This document shows positions 58,901 through 64,000 of a stretch of DNA of 64,000 nt, piece after piece. Under the pieces are notes generated by a model, which searched no databases, was not told the DNA's origin, and saw nothing but the letters and a program-made list of their open reading frames with translations. The stretch covers positions 15,376,001 through 15,440,000 of the forward strand of contig OY755171.1 of the NCBI GenBank assembly GCA_963576735.1. The letters are read 5' to 3'. Position numbers and translations under genes: made by a program. Numbering within the stretch: the first letter of the stretch is position 1; the number at the start of each line of letters is the position of its first letter. This DNA is from Bedellia somnulentella (Eukaryota > Arthropoda > Insecta > Lepidoptera > Bedelliidae).

Positions 58901-61900
58901 TTATCCACCCTAAAAAATCCTCCCTAAGGCGGATATTCGGAAATGCATATAATATGGTTCTTCCGATTTTCTACCCTGCGTACGTACAGTCATTTACAGA
59001 AAAAAGACCCTAAGTTTGTAAGATATTTTTATGCAAACTGTAAGTAAGAAAGTAGGTATGTTTATCTTAAGTATTTTAATGTTCACGATGTTCCTTGGAC
59101 TCATTTTGTGTTGTGTATGTTTCTGTAAATTACTGTACTTGGGGTAAAAAATCGGAAGAACCATATTAAATGCATTCCGAATATCCACCCCGTTCAGGGT
59201 GGATAGACGGACACGCGTTTCCAAATATCCGCCTTAGGGAGGTTTTTTTAGGGTGGATAAACGGAATAAGCCAACAGTTGGTAATTTTTCGAACTCTTGA
59301 ACGCTAATACTCGAGTTCTAGAACATTTTTCCCAAAAAAAATTTAACATTTTTTTTTTTAAAGAAATTAGGTATTTACCTATTTAGATATGTTTTTTTAA
59401 ACAATGAAAATTGTAAACAATTTAAGTTTTCCAAAATCAGGACTGTAACTACATTGCAGTTTTGTGTAGAATCAATCACGCGTATAGGTAAACCAACAAG
59501 TATATTCAAGGAATCATAACAAATTGCATAGCAACGCGTGTTGAGATATTTGTAGAATAAATCGTTCAACGATAAGTAATATCTGAGAATCAGGCAATTG
59601 CTCGCTTCGCTCCTTTTATTGGCATCCGACGGTCCCATGCCAACCTAGTAATACATACATAACTCACGTCTTTAAAATCCGAAAAGAAGTAGCCAGAGTT
59701 TCAGAACAAAAAAATCATTAGATAATTAATTGGGGAAAATATTGTATTGTAAAATAAAAGTTATAAACATATTATACAATTTTTACATGAGCAGAATACT
59801 AAAATAATGACACTCCTAAAATAGTTTTCTACATTGCCCATTAAATGATTGAGCCTTCCTATGGGACCCATTGTCTGACGTCTATTCCCGTTAGTCATGA
59901 ACGGCAAAGATTTTTGTTTATAGACACTGTGAAATTTTGTAACTGAATATATTGCGCAGGTTCCTATACACTGCCCATACGAGGTGGATTTGACTAAATT
60001 GGGTCTGACTAACCGAATGGATGGCGCCAGTTATACAATTTGGTCAAATACTTCAAGTGTGAAATCTCCAAGATTTATATTATTCAACATGATTCTGGTC
60101 TTATCATGTTCATATATAGATTCATTTTATCAATAACTCCACTGAGGTCATTGAGCGTTTTGCTTAAATCTTACAATTCAGTAACGAGTAACAATATTAA
60201 ATTTTAGTCGGGAAAGGATATTAAAATAAAAGTAGACTGATGGTGTTCCGCCACATCACCGTACAATCACACAGTCCCCAATACCCTTAAAAATAGGTTA
60301 TTGCAATTTCCTTCACTCACTCACTTCACTCTTCATCGCAATCAGATAGGCACAGTAGTGACGTTGGGCAGCGCGGACGACAGCGCGCGTGTTCCCGGCG
60401 GGCGACGGTACCTGCGCGTACTATCAAAATGAAAAAGTTTTTTATTTATTTATTTATTCGTATTTAGTTCAGCGGGAAAGGATTATAAAAGAAAAGTTGA
60501 TCACACGTCACCGTACAATCACTTACGACTGATTTCTGAATTGAGTATTCCAGCTGAGAACAACTTAAGTATCATTCTGTCGCATTGAAATCTTAACAAC
60601 TGAATGAGACAAAACGATACTTAAGTGGTTCTCAGCTTGAATACTCAATTCAGAAATCGGGCGTTAAAGTCCCAAATGCCCTTAAAAATAGGTTATTGTA
60701 ATGTTCTTCACATTAAAAAGTACTGTTGGTCATCGCAATCAGATAGGCACAGTAGTGACGGCGGCAGCGCCGACAAGAGCGCGCGCGTGTTCCCGACGGG
60801 CGAAGGCATTAGCGCGTACTATCAAAATGAAATACTTTAGCTACTTTTTTAAAGTTCAGTCGGGGAAGGATTGTAAAATAAAAGTTGATCACACATCACT
60901 GTACAATCACTTACGCCTAATTTCTGAATTGAGTATTTAAGCTGAGAACGACTTAAGTATCGTTTTGTCTCATTCAGTTGTTAGGATTTCAATGCGACAG
61001 AACGATACTTAAGTTGTTCTCAGCTGGAATACACAATTCAGAAATCGGGCGGTAAAGTCCCAATACCCTAAAAAATAGGTTATTGCATTTGAATCTGACT
61101 ACGACGACTTGACATTAATAAGTATTGTTGATCGCAATCAGATAGGCACAGTAGCGACGTTGGGCAGCGCGGACAAGAGCGCGCGCGCGTTCCCGGCGGG
61201 CGACGGCGCGTGCGCGTACTCGCTGGCGTGGGCCGGCGACCAGCTGCTGGCGGCCGCCGGGGACCTGCTGCAGTACCACGCCGACAGGCCCGATCGCGGT
61301 GAGACTATATGCTATACTTCATACGCTTGGATAGTTAGATTGTGTTGTAGACGTAAGACGTAAAAAAAGAGGTACTCAATTCGATTGTATATTTTTTTTA
61401 TGTATGTTACGCGATTGCTCCGCTTTAGTTTAAATCTTTTTGTTCATGAAAACCTCATGTGGGGATTATTACTAATAAATAAAGAATAAATAAAGGAAAG
61501 AAAAATTTTGCTCCGCTTTAGGTTAGGATTTCTGTTGGAAATGAAGAAGGAGAACAGGATTTTTTTGATAGTTTATTTATAGATTTTTACATTCCCCTTC
61601 ATTATTGATCAGAACTCCGAGTAGTCTTTTGAAGTCCAGATTTCAGTCAAAGTTCATCTGTTACATCAACCAATCAGTGGTTTTTACGAATACTTTATCA
61701 CTATATAACTTTACCATATCGGTGTTCAAGAGAAAAGAAAGAGCTACCTTGTTACTAAGATATTAATTTGAGTGACCTATTGTATTCTAATATTTTATAA
61801 CACATAATGTCACGTTACAAAATGTAGGTCCTCAGAGAATCCCAGTGACAGTAGAAGGCAAGCGGTGGAAAGTGACCGAGGTCACGTGGTCGTCCCGAGC

Positions 61901-64000
61901 GATGTTGGTCGGCAGTACTGACGGGGCCGTGGCCCTCTTGGACCCCACCACCTATGAAGTTAAAGATGCGATCTTCCCTTTCACGTTAGTATATTGTTTC
62001 ATTTAAAATAACGAGCTGAAGATTATCATCATACTGAAATTCGAAATAATATTCAAAGAGATTTTTTTTACGAATTTCATAAAAAAAAACAGCATACACA
62101 TTTTTCACATAGTTACTTAAAACATTTCATAGATGGAACCATTCTACATTATTGTCTTATTCATTTCACCAAAACACCTGGCACGATTTCTCATAACTCC
62201 CAAATTTACATACAACGAATTAAAAGTGGTAGTGAAGTGGTCGTCTCGACAGTACTGACAGTGCTGTGGCTCTCTTGGATCCTAACACCTATGAAATCAG
62301 AGATGCTATTTTCCCTTTCACGTTAATATATGGAAAATTATCATGGTACTGAAAGTTCACATTACGATCAAAATACCTTGCACATTTTCTCATAATTACC
62401 AAATGTACATTCAACCAATTACAAGTGGTTAAGTTGATCATTTATGAGTATTCCGACACTAAAAATTACATATTTTATTACGAGTAACATATTGAACATA
62501 CTAAACACAAATTGTCGGCTTAGAATAGCACTACCCCATTTCTGCCGGTGGGTGTACGTAAGAGGCGACTAACGGTATTGGGGCTTTTAAAGGATTTTTG
62601 GGCGATGCGGTTGGAGACCCATCACCAACAACCTTTATTTTACCATCTTTTCCCCACTCAACTTCCAAAAGTGGCTGAGGAATTTCTTTTTCCTTAGCTC
62701 TGGCTACCCCTTCTAGGGATTTACAGTCGTGAGTATATGTATGTATGTAAAAAGTCAAAAAAAAAAAAAAAAGTCAAAAAGTTTATTTTTCAAAATAAAG
62801 TTAAATACTAACATTTTTTGAACGTCAAAGTTTTAAATTAATCGTTAATCCGTTGCTTCGGAAGGTGTTCGTAAAGAGAAGAAGCAACAAAGAAACTCTT
62901 TACAGTCACATTTTTTCATTTTTTCAAAATATGGTTTGTACAATTTCAGTTTATAAACATGTTTTTACTTTACAAAAGATTTTCTATGCGACCTATATCT
63001 ATGTATGTAAACACAAATATACAGGGTGACAGTTACGCTACTTGATACGACAATAAGTTTTCCTAAAAAAGTGTGCCTTAGCTATTTATGCCTTGCCGAA
63101 ACGAGTTATATATCTTATTTACTTCAAAATTCGCATTTTTATTAATATGTGGTTTATGGTCATCACAAGCCAACCTAGACGTCCACTGCTAGACGCAGGC
63201 CTCCCGTAAAGACCTTTACAATAACCAGTTCTTTGCTGCTCTCATTCATCGGCTTCCCGCGACCTTGACAAAGTCGTCGGTCCAGCTTGAGGTAGTCTTA
63301 TACACACTGCGTCCTCGGCCAGTATGTGACCACCACTCTAGAACCTTCGAGCCTATGATAATAGGATAGGTTGATTATTATTCAATTGAAATGCGAGTGA
63401 CATATGAATAACATACATAACATAACATAAACGTTCACGCCGAATATCCCCGAAGGGGTTGGCAGAGGTACTAATACTTCTGAACATCACGTGAATTTGT
63501 CACCTAGTGTTCAGAGTACCCACGTTTTGCATGGACAGTGTACTCACGTGATAGGGGGCAGGCCTATCGCCGTTTTGTACGAATACACTGTCACATGACT
63601 AAGTACAACTCAGCCATGTGGGTTTCCTCACGATGTTTTCCCTCACCGTTAACAACCATGATAAATTAACCACACATACGTCTTTAGAAAAGACAAATTG
63701 GTGTAGGCCCGACCCAGGATTTGAACACTAGTCGTTTGCACTATAACCGAGTGTTCTACCCACTGGGCTATCACGGTTGCTTTACATATTAATATCTTTT
63801 TTAATAACAAAAGTCCTGTAATTTTATCTACATTCCACTTGAAATATTAAGTTAGTGTTTTTTGTTAATTACAGTAAAATAATCCACTACATAGACCTCC
63901 ACCCCGAGCAAGTATCGGAGGCCAATGAACAATCTCCATACAAGAATCTCTTGGCGGTGTGCTCCTTGGATAAAAGCTCACAGATTGCCATTTTACAAAT
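46706..64000 (+). CDS. Gemin5: Gemin5 (rigor mortis), exons 1-10, 3' part off window
   Basis: SMN-complex subunit that binds the cap and Sm site of pre-snRNAs through its N-terminal WD40 propellers; the Drosophila ortholog, rigor mortis, was also linked to ecdysone responses (family knowledge). Ten exons join with GT-AG signals and matching phases to about 770 residues: SPNW near the start, WD repeats ADGTVKQWL, GSIVKWDI, KVRIWS, EEDVSIWTV, VGDGGVRVL, STDGAVALLD, and AHDEELLSLSWCP as in vertebrate Gemin5. An acidic, Ser-rich linker of about 180 residues in exon 4 interrupts the first propeller. The TPR-like and C-terminal dimerisation regions lie beyond base 64000. Introns carry over 20 insertions, and exons 8 and 9 have decayed partial copies nearby. 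Confidence 0.95.
46906..47231 (+). other. Gemin5: Gemin5 intron 1
   Basis: Contains a reverse RTE 3' relic at about 46995-47135 (CATCTGGGTAAGCAGCGACT). Confidence 0.8.
47232..47391 (+). CDS. Gemin5: Gemin5 exon 2
   Basis: Encodes ITSIEVSPEWPNKRIFLTGS and ADGTVKQWLI (a WD repeat), to LAREKE. Acceptor GATGCAG, donor GGAG|GTAAGG, phase 0. Confidence 0.93.
47985..48240 (+). repeat. SINE family A
   Basis: Forward copy with CTGTGTAGTGTTGGTTTAGA, GCGATGCGGTTGGAGACC and AGTGGCTGAGGAATG. The 3' tail is shortened. Confidence 0.82.
48775..49030 (-). pseudogene. LINE ORF2 C-terminus fragment
   Basis: The minus strand gives ITNEEVLEKVKEKRQLMRAI, then GKMLGHLIRHDDFIRN and EEGMKGRPRRD, the C-terminal block of an RTE-like LINE different from the one at 17150-18520. 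It breaks at a stop after DDEF. Confidence 0.7.
49048..49264 (+). CDS. Gemin5: Gemin5 exon 3
   Basis: AVVGAGYCNEVYTITAGSYG, SIVKWDINS, GTKQGVVFLLDLNG: two WD strands. Acceptor ATTTTCAG, donor AATG|GTAAGT, phase 1. Confidence 0.94.
49265..50147 (+). other. Gemin5: Gemin5 intron 3
   Basis: Holds one SINE B (49349-49635). The rest is AT-rich. Acceptor TTTGCAG. Confidence 0.8.
49349..49635 (+). repeat. SINE family B, 5'-truncated, 11-bp TSD
   Basis: Direct repeat TATATCCAATT at 49338-49348 and 49636-49646. No tRNA-like head. Confidence 0.9.
50148..50832 (+). CDS. Gemin5: Gemin5 exon 4 with acidic linker
   Basis: Starts GNGKMLYKVRAHDEELLSLS WCP (WD strand), then a long polar insert of Lys/Glu/Asp/Ser before LLATIGKYG, where the propeller resumes. 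The insert holds three KEPLNAS-type heptads (about 50335-50400), an acidic patch (FEDIEIVEEEDLFD) and a 25-residue direct repeat beginning EPTLSSLVDALENTHVSNE at 50621 and 50696, each ending in a Ser run. Donor TATGG|GTGGGT, phase 2. Confidence 0.92.
50865..50957 (-). repeat. RTE-type LINE 3' end
   Basis: Reverse copy of the last 90 bp only (minus strand CTCTGCCTACCCCAATGGGA, GGCGTGAGAATATG, (TATG)n). Confidence 0.88.
51355..51690. repeat. Family E element with tRNA-like unit
   Basis: Same plan as 29935-30290: the minus strand has GCTCAATTGGCAGAGCGGCG and GTGGGTTCGATCCCC; the arms are decayed. Confidence 0.75.
51734..51928 (+). CDS. Gemin5: Gemin5 exon 5
   Basis: Encodes KVRIWSKTGKLLASATVASQ to NPLSID, corresponding to the TIRIW to LLQWDL region of vertebrate Gemin5. 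Acceptor ATTGTAG, donor GATTG|GTAAGT, phase 2. Confidence 0.93.
51985..52225 (-). repeat. SINE family A
   Basis: Full-length reverse copy ending AGCTGACACTACACAATA. Confidence 0.87.
52560..52775 (-). repeat. SINE family A, deleted centre
   Basis: Reverse copy with the B-box-like part missing; AAAAACTTAAAAAAGCCCC joins directly to CCCTTAGTC. Confidence 0.83.
53031..53085 (+). other. Gemin5: GC-rich patch with G-runs
   Basis: GGCGGGCGGCTGCGGGGCGC, then CGGGGCGGGGGCGCC inside an AT-rich intron. Four or more G-runs make a G-quadruplex possible. No repeat match in the window. Confidence 0.55.
53265..53510 (+). repeat. SINE family A, diverged
   Basis: Forward copy with TCGGCTTAGAATAGCACTAC, GATTCTGTTGGAGACCCA and GGCTACCCCTTCTAGGGA; the tail is mutated. 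Confidence 0.82.
54005..54245 (-). repeat. SINE family B, internally deleted
   Basis: 3' module (minus strand CTCTGCCAACCCC) and tRNA-like head (GTAGCTCAGTGGGTAGAACA) are present; part of the body is missing near 54178. Confidence 0.82.
54580..54820 (-). repeat. SINE family A
   Basis: Reverse copy preceded by a (CATA)n tail (ACATACATATACTCACGGCT). Confidence 0.85.
54885..55115 (-). repeat. RTE 3' end joined to SINE A fragment
   Basis: RTE end at 54885-55022 (minus), followed by a SINE A 5' fragment at 55030-55115 (AAAAGCCCCTATACCC, CACCCACGTGTAGTAA). Confidence 0.7.
55711..55938 (+). CDS. Gemin5: Gemin5 exon 6
   Basis: KNKIQWSILHAQHKKGLFSV, EEDVSIWTVAQDW, LLHTAGGFVYAIATCPYDPK; compare GGFAYSLAF of human Gemin5. 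Acceptor TATTTTAG, donor AAGAA|GTAAGT, phase 2. Confidence 0.94.
55939..56205 (+). other. Gemin5: Gemin5 intron 6
   Basis: Short and AT-rich, with no element seen. Acceptor TTTTTTAG. Confidence 0.85.
56206..56392 (+). CDS. Gemin5: Gemin5 exon 7
   Basis: VAVAVGDGGVRVLENETSDS, then VQGKVLAAAWHPSRENLLAF STAESR, matching the VGDGMIRVW and CWHP region of the family. Donor TCCAGG|GTGAGT, phase 0. Confidence 0.94.
56405..57515 (+). repeat. Helitron-like remnant
   Basis: Has CGGCTCAACTCAGAACCCTGAAATTTTGC-type host-mimic sequence near 56480 and an end-like GGACGAAGTCGTGGGCAAAA, then AGCTTG (57490-57513), similar to the Helitron end at 32540-32561. Termini are mutated (CTTG rather than CTAG). Confidence 0.45.
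57565..57800 (+). repeat. SINE family A joined to a reverse A tail
   Basis: A short reverse SINE A 3' end (57532-57565: CATACATATACTCACGGCTA) runs straight into a forward copy at GGCTGTGTAGTGTCAGC, a head-to-tail nested insertion. Confidence 0.82.
58510..58765 (-). repeat. SINE family A
   Basis: Full reverse copy with a (TTAC)n-type tail at 58505-58525. Confidence 0.87.
58889..59272. mobile_element. Long-TIR MITE, copy 2, exact 8-bp duplication
   Basis: Ends GGCTTATTCCGTTTATCCAC in inverted orientation. Target duplication AACAGTTG at 58881-58888 and 59273-59280. 384 bp, no gene. An 8-bp duplication points to a hAT-, P- or Merlin-like transposase; the termini do not look like typical hAT ends. 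Confidence 0.9.
60346..60420 (+). pseudogene. Gemin5: Partial copy of Gemin5 exon 8 (unit 1)
   Basis: Retains acceptor CGCAATCAG and about 75 bp that read IGTVVTLGSADDSARVFPAG, then GDGTCAY; diverges after GCGCGTACT into ATCAAAATG. The 3' half and donor are absent. Confidence 0.8.
60526..60663 (+). mobile_element. TTA MITE in array unit 2
   Basis: TTA at 60523-60525 and 60664-60666. The asymmetric centre is in the same orientation as 4672-4809. Confidence 0.87.
60743..60817 (+). pseudogene. Gemin5: Partial copy of Gemin5 exon 8 (unit 2)
   Basis: Again has the acceptor and the GSADKSARVFPTGEG-like segment, with the same 3' breakpoint as unit 1 (GCGCGTACT, then ATCAAAATG). A small indel shifts the frame at the start of the copy. 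Confidence 0.8.
60914..61051 (-). mobile_element. TTA MITE in array unit 3, inverted
   Basis: Same host position as the unit 2 copy, but the whole element matches its reverse complement. The right duplication reads GTA instead of TTA. Confidence 0.87.
61142..61298 (+). CDS. Gemin5: Gemin5 exon 8
   Basis: IGTVATLGSADKSARAFPAG, DGACAYSLAWAGDQLLAAAG, DLLQYHADRPDR. Markedly GC-rich compared with exons 1-7. Acceptor GCAATCAG, donor CGCG|GTGAGA, phase 1. Phases match exons 7 and 9. Confidence 0.92.
61299..61827 (+). other. Gemin5: Gemin5 intron 8
   Basis: Contains one short family E insertion (61429-61507). The rest is unannotated. Confidence 0.8.
61429..61507 (-). repeat. Family E, truncated, 14-bp TSD
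   Basis: 79-bp insertion bracketed by TTGCTCCGCTTTAG (61415-61428 and 61508-61521). Read on the minus strand it begins within AATTTTTCTTTCC and ends in GAACAAAAAGATTTAAA; the tRNA-like part is lost. Confidence 0.9.
61828..61984 (+). CDS. Gemin5: Gemin5 exon 9
   Basis: GPQRIPVTVEGKRWKVTEVT, WSSRAMLVGSTDGAVALLDP, TTYEVKDAIFPF. Acceptor AATGTAG, donor TTTCAC|GTTAGT, phase 2. Confidence 0.93.
62227..62330 (+). pseudogene. Gemin5: Decayed partial copy of Gemin5 exon 9
   Basis: GTGGTCGTCTCGA, then CAGTACTGACAG and CCTATGAAATCAGAGATGCT, then CCCTTTCACGTTA parallel exon 9 and its donor. A gap of about 14 bp and substitutions destroy the frame. Flanking intron is duplicated too: TTTCTCATAACTCCCAAATT (about 62189) against TTTCTCATAATTACCAAATG (about 62389). 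Confidence 0.85.
62510..62755 (+). repeat. SINE family A, full-length
   Basis: Clean copy, TCGGCTTAGAATAGCACTAC to GTCGTGAGTATATG and (TATG)n. Confidence 0.9.
63150..63360 (-). repeat. LINE-derived fragment
   Basis: Contains the widespread lepidopteran repeat motif CCTAGACGTCCACTGCTAGA, then GCAGGCCTCCC. Part of a LINE 3' coding region; the clade was not determined. Confidence 0.5.
63418..63780 (-). repeat. SINE family B, full-length
   Basis: Reverse copy from an (ACATA)n tail to the tRNA-like head (minus strand GATAGCCCAGTGGGTAGAAC). Imperfect direct repeats ACATATGAATA / ACATATTAATA flank it. Confidence 0.92.
63875..64000 (+). CDS. Gemin5: Gemin5 exon 10, cut by window end
   Basis: KIIHYIDLHPEQVSEANEQS, PYKNLLAVCSLDKSSQIAIL: the next WD strand, matching NTISWH to LMASGSNN in vertebrates. 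Acceptor AATTACAG; open to the last base. Confidence 0.93.

Larger units (their letters stand above)
56393..61141 (+). other. Gemin5: Gemin5 intron 7, longest in the window
   Basis: Contains a Helitron-like remnant (about 56405-57515), SINE A copies (57565-57800 +, 58510-58765 -, fragment 59650-59745 -), the long-TIR MITE (58889-59272) and the exon 8 duplication array (60204-61141). Stretches 57820-58500 and 59745-60200 show nothing. Confidence 0.8.
60204..61141 (+). repeat. Gemin5: Tandem duplication array carrying partial exon 8 copies
   Basis: Period about 397-399 bp (256-258 bp without the MITE). Exon 8-like starts after CGCAATCAG lie at 60346, 60743 and the real one at 61142. Unit 1 lacks the MITE; units 2 and 3 have it. 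Confidence 0.88.
61985..63874 (+). other. Gemin5: Gemin5 intron 9
   Basis: Holds a decayed exon 9 copy (62227-62330), a SINE A (62510-62755), a LINE-derived fragment (about 63150-63360) and a reverse SINE B (63418-63780). Confidence 0.8.

Overview
The window is nuclear DNA of an insect, almost certainly a moth or butterfly. It is AT-rich, has split genes with GT-AG introns, and carries a Helitron with the lepidopteran start TCTATACTTATAATAAA. Transposable elements fill most of it. Two host genes are clear. RpS10 (ribosomal protein eS10) lies on the minus strand at about 38470-43663, with a non-coding TOP-like first exon and three coding exons that give a complete 158-residue protein. Gemin5 (Drosophila name rigor mortis), the snRNA-binding WD40 subunit of the SMN complex, starts at 46706 on the plus strand. 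Ten exons encode about 770 residues before the window ends inside the gene. The two genes are divergent and about 3 kb apart, separated by a broken Jockey-type retrotransposon.

Region 1-38 kb has no confident host gene. The only candidate is a possible signal-peptide first exon at 10389-10466 (minus). The rest is mobile DNA: many copies of three SINE-like families (called here A, B and C), an RTE-type LINE, fold-back SINE-like elements with a tRNA-like centre (family E), a Helitron (5704-6682), a Helitron helicase remnant next to a large inverted repeat (15291-16438), a mariner relic (12545-13200), a nested cluster of CR1/Jockey-group LINE fragments (18560-24900), and an uninterrupted 953-codon R2-group retrotransposon ORF (25985-28846, minus) with zinc finger, reverse transcriptase and restriction-like endonuclease.

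Region 38-64 kb holds the two genes, whose introns are also full of insertions. Many are datable because they are nested or have visible target-site duplications (TSDs). Gemin5 intron 7 contains a tandem array of about 400 bp carrying two 3'-truncated copies of exon 8 ahead of the real one. Two units of that array hold a 138-bp palindromic MITE at the same site but in opposite orientations. Intron 9 carries a decayed copy of exon 9.

The most interesting general pattern is that the RTE LINE and SINE families A, B and C end in the same kind of 3' module: CCCC-loop-GGGG hairpin, about 10 bases, a (C/T)GTGA core, then a short (TATG)- or (TTATG)-like tail. This suggests one reverse transcriptase moves all of them. 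Exon joins, repeat borders and TSDs were read directly from the sequence. Family names beyond motif level are inference.
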